In this document: piece after piece, positions 21,985-34,167 of the stretch | Numbering within the stretch: position 1 is the first letter of the stretch | Layout: every line of letters begins with the position of its first letter | Assembly: GCA_033439295.1 (NCBI GenBank) | Contig: JAVTLE010000014.1 | Span: 4,773,476-4,837,475, forward strand | Source: Deuterostichococcus epilithicus | Taxonomy: Eukaryota; Chlorophyta; Trebouxiophyceae; Prasiolales; Stichococcaceae | Direction of reading: 5' to 3' | DNA length: 64,000 bases | The notes under the pieces: generated by a model | Database searches by the model: none | Told to the model about the DNA's origin: nothing | The model's input: only the letters and a program-made list of their open reading frames with translations | Position numbers and translations under genes: made by a program

Positions 21985-24900
21985 TCAGGCGCGCGGGTGC
22001 CCCACTAGCGACAGCGACTCGTGCTCGCCGCCAGGGTCCCAAGACGCCGCGTGGCCCAGGCTGAAGGGCGACTCTGGCGGCAGCGCCGTTAGCTGCAGGT
22101 CGCCTGCGCAAAAGAGTCCGCGGTGCACCATCACCGCAGCCGTGCTATCGAATGTCCTTGACAAGGATGCACGCCATGCCTGCCACAGGGATGGCCAACA
22201 GCGGCACCGAGCCCTCGTTGACGTCCATAAAGTTTGTCCTCGCCGCATGCTGCCACATACGCCCTGAAGCAGCGGCGCACCAGTGCGCATCGCCGGACTG
22301 GGTGGCACCCGCATGCCGGACGCGCTCAGCTGCCGCCGCCCAAAGTCGGCGTAGTCTGCCATCGGCACCATGTCCGGAAAGACGCTGTACCTGCGGGATG
22401 TGTGTCAGCTTGTGCACGTCGGAGAGCTGAGCTGACGGCAGCAGCTGAGGGGAGCATGCAGCGCGTCTTGCCGACAGCTGCATCTGCGACAGTGTCATGA
22501 CCACGTGTGTGGGTCGGGCAGCCGGCGTTGGGCATGGAGTCGGGCTGCTGCAGCCGGTCAAGGAGGAGAGTCCAAGAGCTCGTGCATCAAATGAGGTTGG
22601 CAGCAGGCCTCGTGCATATCAATAAATAATGTACTCAAAGTCCTTCCACCAACGAGGACGTTGCTGCAGGCAGGAAACAGGAAAGAAGCTCGGAGAACGA
22701 GGTCGGGCACGAGGGCGCACCGCTTCATGTTGTTGCGTCTGTGACGCAGCCAGACCGCAAAGCCGGCCGCGAACGCGCCGAGGCACACCACGCCAGCCAG
22801 AGCAGCCGCTGCCTCCCAGCCAGGCACGACAAAGCCGCCCCTGCCGCCCCGCTGCCCGGTGAGGGCTCCGACAGCGCCGGGCGCGGCCTGCAGCTGCGGC
22901 CTGGTCCCTGCCCTGTAAGTACACAGCACACCGACCTTTTGAGCACGACGAAGTGGCATGTCACGCTGACCATTCATGTTCACGCTCTGCCCCTGCTGAT
23001 GCCCCGGGCCGCCTCCCAGCCACAGCATCCGCAACCGCAGGAGCCCTCTGTGAAGCCAGCCCTACCAAGCCATAGAGTCAGGGTCGTCAAGCCACAGGGC
23101 CAGGCCTGTACCGAGCACTTCCTGCCATCGAGATATGTGAAATTTTTGGCAGCACAGGCCTGAACGGCTTTGCACCAGCCGTGGGAGCGCAGCCAGGCGG
23201 CTCCGACGGCGGGGCAGTCCAGGATGAGGCCCTGTGCGCCGACACCGCCGGGGCCTGCGAGGTAATCCAGCTCCGCGGCGGCCGAGCCCAGCTCCTTCGG
23301 CAGGTATCGCGCCTGTGCAGTGGATCGGCAAACTTTGATATGAGTAGTACAAAGCCTGCTGCGGAATGTGCAGGGCAGAAGGCGACAACCTCGAGAGCCC
23401 CGGAGTTGGTGGCAGGCAGTCCAGCTCAGCGCACTTGCACCTGCAGCTACAAAGGGGAGGCAAAATCGGCTACAAGATCGCCAAGTAGGACATGCCTTAG
23501 CAGCAACGGTGCAAAATCTATGACGCGCAGGCTTTCATATGTGGCAGCCCATGCAGCCGCCTGGCAGTACAACCGCCGGCCATCGCGCCACTAACATGGC
23601 CGGCGGCTGCGGCGCCAGGCGGTTGTACTTCCAAGCGGCTGCAGGGTTTAGGCTGCAGTCGCAAACCTAGCACGCTGGACTGGCGCTCAGGGCCGTTCCC
23701 TCAGCGACACAGAGCAGTGCACCTTGCAGGCGGTGAAACACCCTTTGTGTGGACATGTACCAGACCCGTCGATGCAACAGCATCGACCAGCGTGACATCG
23801 CGCCCATGTAGGCAAATGCAGTGCAGGGATACGGTGCCGGCGGACCACCCCCCTCACAGAGCACAGCGTTGCCAACAGCTTCAGGGAGGTGCTCAAACCC
23901 AGAGTGAGATGCTCCTCCTGGGCCGGGTGCTGCCACAAAGGGATTACCTCTTGGCGCACGGTCCAGGGGTGGACGTACAGCTTCCGCGCCGCAGCTCGGG
24001 CTACCAGGGCGCTGGCCGGGGCGCGGCCGCCGCTCCAGGACTGCCCCAGCGAGCCGGAGCAGTTTGTGCCCGGAGCGCTGCAGGCTGCGCCAGGCGCCTG
24101 GCCGCAGGCTGTGTCCGGGCGCAGGCCTTCCAGCAGGCCCTGCGCTGTCGCACGCACGGCGCTGGTTCCATGCAGCAGATTCAGTTGGATCAAGGTGTGC
24201 ATGTCGAGCTGGAGGCAGCGAGGCGACGGCCGCACAGGCATTGGTCTGCAGAGCATCACCATCAGCTTCCGGACTAGGGCCTGAAGCTGGTGGTCTGCAG
24301 CAGCCAATACCGGTGCATGCGAGTTCATTCAGCATCTCATAGTAGTATCTGTCTCGGTAGAGGTCAGCCATGATCCCCATCAGGACAAGTTGCCACGAAC
24401 ATGCGGCCGGTGGACTGAGGCCACAATGTGCTTCGATCCAAGAGCCTTCTCGCATGCGGCATCCTGGAGGCCGAGAGGCGCCCAGTGGAGCGCAGCACGA
24501 AGGCCAGGCTGGCCGCGGAAGTCACAGGACGGCCGCACCTGAGAGCCCGCCAACACAGCCAGCGCAGACACCTGCAGAGACTCTGACTTCCCCGACCCCG
24601 CAACCCCCTCCCCCGGTTAAGAGGAGAGAGGACCCAGCTTTAGCTTTTGTGATTCGAAGCACCGACGCACCTTGTCAGGCCCCAGGCCCTGGCCGTAGGA
24701 GGCAAAGGCGTCCAGCTGCGCGTCGGTCGGCACGCCGCCGCAGTCGAACAGCCACGTCAGCGGCGGCATGGCGACGTCCTCCACGCCCGCTGCGCGCAGC
24801 TCCCGCTTCAGCTTGCGGAGGGACTGCAGCAGGGGTTTGGGGCTTGTGAGACCAGTCTGTCTGGAGACACGGCACCCTGCTGCAGGAACCAGTCTGCCTG

Positions 24901-27068
24901 ATACTGCTACAACCCCAAAACCGAGCACGCATGCTGGCCACTGAAAGCCTCGATGAATTTGCGCAACCGGCATGGCCCGCCAGACATGCGGCCCCGCTGG
25001 CGGCTTGGGCACACACAGCCACCCATCGCCGCGCCCTCTGATGCCATGGACGACTGATCCAGTCGAACTAGCAAGTCGGTCACACACTCACCGGCTCCTC
25101 AAAGGACTGCAGCACGACGTGACGGCTGAGCAGGTCTTTGAACCCTGCCGCCGCCAGCGCCGCTGCGAGCCGTGCCTCCAGCGGCAGGCCCCGGAAGTTG
25201 TGGAACTCCGGCTCTTTCGTCTCGATGTAGGCGCCGCCAGTGGCACCGGCGTCGACACGCTGCTTCACCAGCGCCAGCACTTGCGCGAGCGTCGGCACCC
25301 TGCATTCGAGCCCAACATGACGCTGGTGAGGGGCAGGCGGACATCTTGACTTTGCACGCCATCCATGCGCTGCTTCACCAGCGCCAGCACCTGCGCCAGC
25401 GTCGGCACCCTGCGTGCGAGCCAAACGAGACGCTGATGAAGGGCAAGCAGACAGGTCACTGTGCACGGCATCCGTGCGCAGCTCCACCAGCCGCAGCACG
25501 TGCGCCAGCGTCAGCACCCTGCATTCGTTGCAAATAAAATGGCAGACGAGGGGCGGGCAGCCAGTGCCCTGTGCACGGCATCCGTGCGCTGCTCGACCGC
25601 TGTCCCTGCCCCTGGACCCTCAGCCTCTCGGCCGCTCTGTGCCCATCACTGTGCATACTGGGTACGGCATGACTTGCATTTACGGTTTGCAGCATCCTGC
25701 GAGCCGTTCCGGACAGTGCTGCAGCACAAATCGCTACTGCTAGCCACTGCAGAAACGTCCGCGCGTCGGCTGGGCGTGCTCAACAGCACAGGCACTGCCG
25801 CAGGGAGCTGGCAGGGCTGCGGCAGGCCACCCCCTTGGCCGCTGCTGCTGACACCGGGGATACAGAGGGGTCAGGGCGTCCGCGCCTGAATTCGGCGTCG
25901 TGGGCATGGTCCCGGAATGGCATCGCCTGCCGCGCCCACAGCTGCCGCACCTCCGCCAGCGTGAAGTCCGACGTGAAGCAGCCCGTCACATTGCGTCCGT
26001 CCGGCATTTGCTGCATGTCAGGTGGCGCCTGCTCACTCAACTGGAAGATGAGCGGTGCTCATCTGACACCGCAAGCCTGCTGCTCGGCTACCTGTCTGCA
26101 GTTTGAGCAGCAAGCTTGCTGCTGCTGGCTCCGCCGGCGGCTGCATAGTTTGCGCTTCACAACGCCAATGAAGCTGCTGTTGCGATACTGCCAGACTCCC
26201 AGGACAGTTGTCAGGGGACCTCTCACAGGCACCTCCGACAGGCACCTCCGACAGGCACTGCCACTTGCGGCTGCCAGCATCACACACTGATCCGGTTCGA
26301 TCATACGCTTGGGCCCCTGTGCTGCCTCCCTCAGGAACCAGCCTCGGACTGCGCACCTGCGAGCGCCTCCGCGCGGCAAACTCCGGGCGCTGCAGCACGT
26401 CGGTGCTGTCATCCAGCGTGGGGCCGTGGCGGCAGACCAGGTGGCCGTCTTTTGTCGACACCTGCAGCAGATGACCTCATTTCAGCAGCACAGAAGGAAG
26501 CGCAGGCCTATCCATGCACTGGCAGAGCATGGCGCTGCCCTAAGCACAGTGGCCATGGCAGATTGAGGGGGTCACCGCCAAAACCTGGTGGAGAACGTAG
26601 TAAAACCACGTGTCTCTGGCTAAGCACGGCGTTCTAAGCTGGGGTTGGAGGTCAGTCGAGCATCTAAGGCTAGAGACTCACCGCGTCCATTTCGATGAAG
26701 TCGATGCCGGCGTCAAACGCCGCTGTGTACCCCTCCAGTGTCTCCTCTGGCAATTCACACGGCGATCCCCTGTACGTTTACAGATGATAGACAATTCAAG
26801 GATACATCCGCGCAACGATGTCCGCAGTTCTGATTGTGGGCAGCCCACCAGCTGTGGGCAGACAGCATACAACTTCAATCGGCTGCTATCCTCACTGCCA
26901 GCCTGAAAGCTTTCTGGATCCTCCATGTACACAACATGTAAGGACGAAGCCTGCACCGCACCTGTGCGCAATAAGCAGCGGCCGCTCTGTCTCGCCCGCC
27001 GCGCCGAGATAGAACGTGGCCAGGAACAGCAACTGCAGCGCGCATACATGGTTGATGGAGGGCTGCAT
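21985..27068 (-). CDS. Glycerophosphodiester phosphodiesterase family, membrane-anchored (active-site intact)
   Basis: Ten phase-consistent exons encode about 576 aa: 27068-26962, 26769-26682, 26461-26357, 26028-25886, 25299-25092, 24823-24671, 24139-23948, 23312-23176, 22912-22721 and 22390-21985. Residues 1-25 are a signal peptide. GDPD landmarks follow in order: LLIAHRG (the Arg codon is split by an intron), LPEETLEGY, FIEMDAVSTKDG, LVCRHGPTL, TSDFTLAEVRQL, VPTLAQVL, YIETKEP, VLQSFEEP and YVHPWTVRQE. HRG, E-x-D, the second His and E-x-K are the residues GDPDs use for catalysis and divalent-metal binding, so hydrolysis of glycerophosphodiesters to glycerol-3-phosphate is likely, outside the cytosol. 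Near 410-432 a membrane segment precedes Arg-rich RHRRNN. The fourth intron would use a GC donor. The last 135 codons are the least certain part. Paralogues lie head-to-head on the other strand. Confidence 0.88.
25261..25605 (-). repeat. ~110-bp tandem repeat duplicating an exon's 5' end
   Basis: Copies start at 25261, 25371 and 25480, with a partial fourth at 25590 (periods 110, 109 and 110). On the minus strand each copy has an intron 3' end, an acceptor-like CAG and the first ~40-54 nt of the TLAQVLALV exon. Only the copy at 25261-25299 continues into the rest of the exon. The others lie in the preceding intron as decoy exon starts. Confidence 0.9.
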
Positions 27069-27828
27069 TTCACGCTCCAGCGTCGGCCCTCGAGCATCGG
27101 CACTCCTGCCTGAGCTGTATGAGACCTGTTCGGCCGCAGCGCATACCAGGCTGGTCGATGCAATCCACTGTGCTCGATTTGACGCATGAAACAAGCTTAT
27201 ATGAGTAGCAAACGATCCTATAAAGCAATGTTAATCGAGTAATTCATGTGAAGCGTTGTGAAATGGAATGTTGTGCGACTTCCAGACCAACTTCGGCCGC
27301 GTCGGCTTTGCAACGCACTTGTCGCGACTGCTGGGCCACGCCCAACCGCATTGCGATGTGCAGGCAGATGCTCACTGCTCGGGCGCGCGAGCTGAGCTGC
27401 TGGGCTTGCCAGATGACTCACAGCACGTCAGCAGCACGTAAGCGACGACTTCGTTTAGAGTTTTTATATTCACCAAGCTCTGTCGTCAGCAGTCCATGCG
27501 TAACGCCCTCACGGAAACTGCTCGGGTGAGACGCAGCCGCAGCACTTGCACACACTGCTGGCAGACGTGCAGGGGGTCCTTTCCAACAGCCGCTGCCCCG
27601 CGCCGTGTCCTGCAGCCGACGTACGAGCCAGCAGTACGGAAGCCGGTCGCCAGGACGCAGAAGGCGGCAAATCTCGGCGCGGCGCCCTGCATGCACCTGG
27701 CGTCCGGCTGGAAAGATTGCTGCTAGTGGGGTGCGGCCGCTGGGCGTTGCAGTCGGGACACCGCGCGGGCGTGCCGGGGCTTTTGGCTTGCGCTGGCGAG
27801 TTGGCGGAGCGCTCGGCAACGGGGCGGC
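27069..27828. promoter_or_regulatory. Divergent intergenic region between two GDPD-family genes
   Basis: These 760 bp separate the minus-strand GDPD start (27068) from the plus-strand paralogue start (27829), so both promoters must lie here. An AT-rich patch occurs near 27190-27250. I see no specific operator or TATA element. Confidence 0.45.
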
Positions 27829-30800
27829 ATGCGGCCGCCCCCTCCTTGGCTGAGGGTGGTCTTTCTGCTAGCCTGCCTGGTGGTAGGCGCCGGGGCAGCG
27901 CAGTCCTCGCCGCCCCTTATAATTGCAGACGGGTGGGTGTAATCACCACCTCCCCACCCTTCTGTCATGGGCGCCGGCCGCGGTGACGATAGCAGCGGGA
28001 GAAGGTCCTACTGTCCGGAAGCTTGAGCATATAGCGATGTGTGCCCCGGGGTGGACTTGCGCGTTTCCTGCGATGCCATGCGCAGCCTTTGCTGCCTGCT
28101 GTCTGACACTGTCCCTGGCTGCTGACCGGGACCGCGGGTGCCCTGCAAGCCTCGCTGCGATGCCGCTTAGCACTGCGCCCGACTGAGGGGGTGGCGGTGC
28201 TGCTCGACAGTCTTGGGACTGCTCTGCTCGTTCGAAAGCTCGCTTTCCAGTCAGCGGCCCGGCTAGCGCGTGGCGTGCGAGCTGTGGTGCTGTGGTGCTG
28301 CCGCCAGCGCTCAACCTCTGGAATCTTTCGTGCAGTGGCTCCACCTGCACCCTGCCAATCGGCACGCTTGAAGCATTTCAAACTGCCATCGATGAGGGCG
28401 CAAACTTCATCGCCATCACAGTGGTGCGTGCTGTTTCTTGCCGAATTGTGCTGCTTCTTGCCGAATCGCGCTGCTTCTTGCCCAGTCCAAGTGCAAGAGT
28501 CATTTGCATCTATCAAGGAGGCACGTACTTGACAAGCCTTCTGCGCGCGCCTTCCATGCGTGCATTGCGGGGCAGAACTGTGGCGCTTGCGGCGGCAAGG
28601 AGGTGATCAGGTTGTGGTGCATGCCGCGCAGGCCAGCACCAAAGATGGCGAATTTGTGGTGCGACCGGCGCTCACGCTGGGCAGCAACACAAACATCGCG
28701 GACCTGCGGGAATTCAACAGCGTTCGCCGCAGCGTCGTGCGTTTTCTAGCCGATGACCTCGAAGTCGAACACAGAACTGCAGCAGCAGCTCCGTGCATTC
28801 CACGCTCAAGCTCGGTTCAAGTCTCTACCCTGACTCGGGGAGCTTGAAAGGAGGCCGTGGTTCACGCAGTCAGTAGCCCACAGTGGCTCAAGTGCCTGCG
28901 CCCAATGCATGTGCAGGACTTGGGCAATGGGCGCAAGTCGTCCGGCTACTTCGTGTCAGACCTGACGCTGGCGCAGATCAAAACGCTGTGGGCGACACAG
29001 TCCTTCCCAGAGCGCGATCAGTCGCAGGACAGCAAATACAGGTGGGTCTGGCGGGGATGAGCTGGTTTTTGCGACAGCCATTCGCGACGTGCTGGCTTTA
29101 CACTGCACATCACCCGCTTGTCGCATTCCAGAGCCGTAGGTGCTTGAACGCTCACTGGCAGGTCCACAGCTGCTCCGCATCGGACATGCGGCGCGGTGGC
29201 GTCACTGCTCGAGGGGTGTTCCGGGCGGGTCCCATGCCATGACCTCTGCGGCTGCCTCGCTGCAGGGTGGCCACCCTGGGCGAGGCGCTCGACTTGGTGC
29301 ACAAGGCCAATGCTGGCGGGAAGGACGTCGGCGTCTTTGTCCAGGTGAGATGATGTTGTCGAGAGCACCAGGCCTTCGTTCAGCTTGAGACCAGGCCTTG
29401 CTTCAATTCGCTCGGACCGGGAGAAGGGCGTCGCCAGGACTGTGCCACATGGCGGCATAGGCTGCCTCGCGAAATTGCTGTTGAAAGTCGATGCTGCGTT
29501 TCTCGTTTGTTGCGGCGGAGGAGGGTTGCCCTGATTCTGTGAGAGACGACACTGCACACAGGGGGTTTTCGAGGTATACAAAGGCCGCCCTGCTGTTTTG
29601 CCATGCACGGCAAATGCGCAATGCCCACCGCCCAGCACAGGCTAATGCATTTGGCAGTGGGTTCGGGTTCTGCAGACCCCGCGCCCTCGGTGCTCTGACT
29701 CATCGGGGGCCAACTTTCTCTGCACAAGTGTTCAGACTCTTGAAATTGATTACTAATGCGCTGCAGATCCTGGACCCGACGTACCACCTCAACGCGGGGC
29801 TGGCAGGCTACACACAGGTCCTGGCGGCGCTGCTGTCCGCGGGCTTCAAGGACACCTTCGAGCAGCGTGTCAAGATACAGTCGTACGACCTGAAGGTGCA
29901 CAGCTCGGGCTGCGGGAGTGCTGCTTGGGGTCGTGAAAGAGGGTCGCATCCATTGTTTCGCCATCGGCTGAGAGCCTCACGTAGTATCCCTGTTGTCATG
30001 TGCGAGTTCGATTTCGAGCCGGCTCCTGGTGCGTGGTGTTACCTGCATTCCATTTTCGGCTCGTGCCATCGCATGCCGGCCTTGAGTTGATTCTGTAATT
30101 GCACTGCTGTGCAGGAGGCGGAGGATCGCAGCCCCCCTTCCAGATCCATCGGGTTCCAGGCTTCACTCGACCACTCATTTGTCGCTGTCATTCCCTGCAG
30201 GTGCTGCAGGAGGTGGCAGACCAGATGGCGAGCCTGGGTTTGAAGTCTGCGAGCTCGTGCCTGGTGTGGATGATCCACTGCTCCAAGACACGCGTCACTG
30301 ACGCACAGCTGGCGCAGTTTGCCAAGATCGGCGCCGCCATCGCACCTGAAAAGGTGGGCTCCGCATAGCATCAATCGGAGCTGTCGAATGCGAACAGCAA
30401 TGGCAAGTCAGCACCACCGCCGTATGCCACTGGCCTGCACCTGGCAACAGGCCATGATACGCTGCCTGGCCGCCGCCGTCGCCAGCCAGGCGCCACATCT
30501 GGTGCGGCGTGCCGGGCAAAGCCAGGCAGTGTTGTCTGTAACACACTGCGAGCGTTTGCGTCGCGACGCGCATGCGGAGACTGTAGACATGTGGCTTCAT
30601 GCAGCGGCAGCAGCTGGTCCGCCCCGCAGCTCAGCCCCAGGGCACTGACTGTACGAGCATGTCCCCTCAGGAGCTGCTGGAGTCGCTGACGTTTGCGGAG
30701 GAGTGCGGCAAGCTGATCAGCCCGCCCTGCTGGAAGACGGGCCGTTTCTGCACCGGCAAGCTGCAAACGTCGATTGCCACCGACGGGGCGACGCCGGAGA

Positions 30801-32963
30801 GCGCGTTGCTGGCGCGTGCGCACGCCGCGGGACTGGCGGTGTACCCGTTCACCTTCCGTAACGAGGTGAGCTGCCGGCGGAGCCGCCGGCGGAGCCAAAT
30901 GCTGCATTGGCGGCTGCCCTGTTGGGGAGTGCTTGGGGTCTGCTGTCACTGGTGCCCGGTCGGCCTTGCGCCGGGCTGCGGCCCAGCTGGGGCACACATT
31001 ACCTGCTCGAATGACAGGGCTTGCTGGCGGGGCGTGGCTCGCTGCACACCGCACACACTCGCAGCAGAGCAGTCAAGGATCAACCTGCGTGCTGTGTCCC
31101 CTCCACCGGATTTGTGCTGCCGCTGCATGCAGGGGCGCTTCATGGCGGTGGACTTTGCGTCGGACCTGCAGACGGAGCTCAACTACTTTGCGGGGCCGCA
31201 CGGCATGGGCGTTGATGGCGTGTACACCGACTGCACGCGCACCACCTCCGAGTGGCTCGCCCTCATGTGAGCCCAGACCCTCATATCGGAGTTGCTGTAT
31301 TTGGTTTAACTCTGTTGCAACAGCAGCAGCGACAGATGGGCACAGCCCAGCACGGTATGTGCTGGAGGAGCGCTTGCTTGTGCACTGGAGCAGTGGAGCG
31401 CTGGTGCGGCAAACGTCCGGCCAGGCGGCTCAGCGTGTCAGCCGCCACCCCCATGCACGGAAGATGTTGGGGGTAAAAGCATGGTCACAGCTGTTCCTTG
31501 GTGAAGAATTGTCAGTGCGCGGTATGCGAGGGCAGTGGACCAACGCCAAACCATTATTGCAGACATGCTGCACGCAGCAACTGCACGGGACCCATGGCTG
31601 ACGCGGCAATGGCTGCCTGTGTGCAGGGCTGCCGAGGCGGTGATGCGGGGCCTGCCGTCAAATGCGGCCACGCAGGCGGCTGCCGCCGCGGGGGCGTCGG
31701 CCACCAGCGCAGCTGCTAGCGTTGCCGCTGCCGCCAGTGCGCGCCCGGGCCCCTATCCCCTCACTATGTGCATTGCTGGAGAGACGATTCCTGAATTTTC
31801 GATGCAGCGGCGATCTCTCATCACCGCTGCATCAGCTGCTCCAGCACGCACCTGTGGGCATGCCCACTGCATCATCATGCTTGGAGCCGGTGCACTTCTC
31901 TGGCAGCAGCATGAATGGCACAGGCAGCATGATCGCCTCGAGTTTGCATCCGGCGGCGAGACTGAAGCAAGATTAATCATCTCGCAGGCAAGGCAGCGAG
32001 CTCGGTGAAGGCGGCGTCAGTCAAGACGTGGGCGTTTGGCATCGTCGCCGGCGCGGCAGGGCTGCTGCTGCTGCTCATCGGCGGCTTGGCGTTTCGCTCC
32101 TCCCGCCGCCGTGCAAACCAGTGCGCCCTTCTGGCGATACATTCTGACCACCCTAGCCTGATCACCTCACACATCCCGCAAGGCCGGCATGGCTGCCTGG
32201 CGCCTGTTTCCATATGTAGCGCGAGATGCGCCTGCGACAGCCGCTCCAATGGGGATCCCCCTGAACAGAGGGCTGAGCTGAACAGTGCCTTTTGCGGGAA
32301 CTGGCCCGCCTCTGCCTTTCTGCTGTCCACGCCGAGCATGTGTTCGCCTGCCACCCGGCTCCCGGTGAAGCCTGAACTCTCGTGCCTGCGATGCAACCCG
32401 CGCGCAGGTACAAGGCGTGGAAGGAGGCCGGCCTCAGCCAGTCGCTGGACGCGGACCTGCCGGTGTCCACGGGCGCCGTGTGGGGCCTGCAAAAGAACAC
32501 TTGGTCCTCCCAGTGCGCGCGCATTTTCTGACTTAAGAAAATCTGCTTCAATAAACTTTCTAACGGAATATAGGAAAGCCTCCCCCCCTGCTCCAGCGAT
32601 GGCATGAAGCACAGCACCCCTCCGCCTGCGTCGCTAGCGGCATTTTGGACTGCTGCGCCCCAAAGAGTTTTCACCACGCCGCTGCCCATGCTAGTACGTG
32701 GGCTCCTTGCACATCGCCCAGTCTTGTCCGCGCACTGACTCACAGCAGCCTGTGCGATGCTGCCGCCTGTGTCCACGCATCTCGAGTTCCTTGTAGAATA
32801 CTGTGTATTTACATAAACCCGTCGCTGCTGCAGGACATCGGAGATGGACGAGCCGGCGCCGGCTTCCCGGGCGTCCTCCATCGCCTCCAGGGACAGCGCC
32901 GGCAACAAGCTCAAAACCTACTCGGGCATGCTGGACAGCTACGCGCAGAGCTCGCGGCGCTGA
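27829..32963 (+). CDS. GDPD-like protein with degenerate active site (pseudo-enzyme candidate 1)
   Basis: Thirteen exons: 27829-27932, 28336-28423, 28632-28733, 28917-29041, 29266-29344, 29767-29895, 30201-30353, 30671-30865, 31133-31266, 31627-31736, 31988-32110, 32408-32503 and 32834-32963, about 520 aa. It has a signal peptide (LRVVFLLACLVVGAGAA), a GDPD-like ectodomain, an Ala/Ser-rich linker, a membrane helix (GIVAGAAGLLLLLIGG) and a basic stop-transfer. The cytosolic tail contains LPVSTGAVWGLQK. GDPD landmarks align exon by exon with the minus-strand paralogue, but key residues are replaced: AHRG by ADGG, LPEET by LPIGT, FIEMD by FIAIT, RHGPTL by RPALTL, and YIETKEP by VFVQILDP. Hydrolysis is therefore unlikely; a binding, wall or structural role as proposed for plant GDPD-like proteins is inference. 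The junction of exons 11 and 12 is one base out of phase (donor at 32111), a real frameshift, a sequence error or a missed splice choice. Confidence 0.82.
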
Positions 32964-34167
32964 GCACGATTCCTAGAAGCCGCAGCTTGGCAGTATGCCC
33001 CTGCGGGCGGTGCGCCGCTGCTGACGCCGGCGGCGGCGCCGGCCCCCACCGCAGCCGCCGGCCGCCTACGGCGTCAGCAGCGGCGGGAGCGCCGCTGCCA
33101 GACGACCAACACCATCCCGGCCTGCCAGGCTGCAATGCGGGGGCCGCACCAGCCGCCTTGCACTGCTGGTGTGCCATCCGCCGCGCGTGGACGACCATCA
33201 GAGCGGTGTGCCGTTCAAGGGTGGAGCAGCGCTGCAGCAGCTGCATGGTTTTCACAGCCGCAGTCCTGGCTGGGGCAGTGGCGGCAGCGTGGTCACAGAC
33301 ATTGGTTTTTTTAGTTCGCACAGCGATGAAGCGGCACCCCAGCCATTTCACTGGCCAGCACCTTCGACACGATTCGACCGCCGAGTGGTACGACTTAGCG
33401 TCAGCTAAGTTCCAGCACCGGAGCAGCATTGGCGTGTTCTCAGGAGCGGCCCTGCTCGTCTTGATTTTGAGACCGTAGTTGCAGGCATATGCGTGGACAC
33501 TCATGAAATTTGCCGCACGCTTTTCCGCAGCTTGCGCAGCGGTGTTTGCGCAGCTGTAGACACACAGGAAAAGATGCACAGTCACAGCAGGTACTCTACA
33601 GCAGTGCTCACATGTTATAACTAGATCTGAGCGGCTTCGAACATACATCTGCGGTGCCATGCAACAGGTGCTTGGCTGCTTGCAAGGTGGTATCGCCGCG
33701 GCCCTGCGCATGTGCGTGCGGACCGACATGTCGACACCTCCAAGTGCCATCGGCTCATGGCTGGCTTCTAGATGCTGCAGGCATCGTCTTGTGCACGGTG
33801 GTTGAAACCTAGAAGCCAGGCTGCGTATCGTAGGTAAAACCCTGTGTGTGTGTACGGCTGACACTTGTCGCGTTGTCGTGATTACACTGACAGCTGACGT
33901 ACTGCACACGGGCGACGCAGAGATGTCCGCGCAGCTGGTTGTCCGCAGCTATCAGAAAACATCAGCTGGGACGCCACCGCACATTGCGCTGCACTGACGA
34001 GGCGGCTGTCAGCGTTTTGCCGGGCTTTCATTTGCAGCAGCAGCGGTGCTGGTACCTGCCAAGGAGACGTTGAGATCGAGCAGCTGCAAAGCTCATTTGG
34101 GAGCAGATTGTCAACTGGAACACATGCTCTGAAGCTGCTTGGCCGCGGCTGCTGCCCACCGAACACG
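32964..34167. other. Intergenic between the two tandem GDPD-like genes
   Basis: About 1.2 kb holds the 3' flank of the first and the promoter of the second gene. Some low-complexity Gly/Ala-coding sequence lies at 33000-33200. I find no additional gene or RNA. Confidence 0.5.

Noticed and set aside
23700-23930. Extra last exon for the active-type GDPD gene in 23.7-23.9 kb
   Set aside because: No paralogue similarity; the exon at 23312-23176 (LDYLAGPGGVGAQGL) matches LNYFAGPHGMGVDG of the paralogues and keeps phase, so this stretch is intron.
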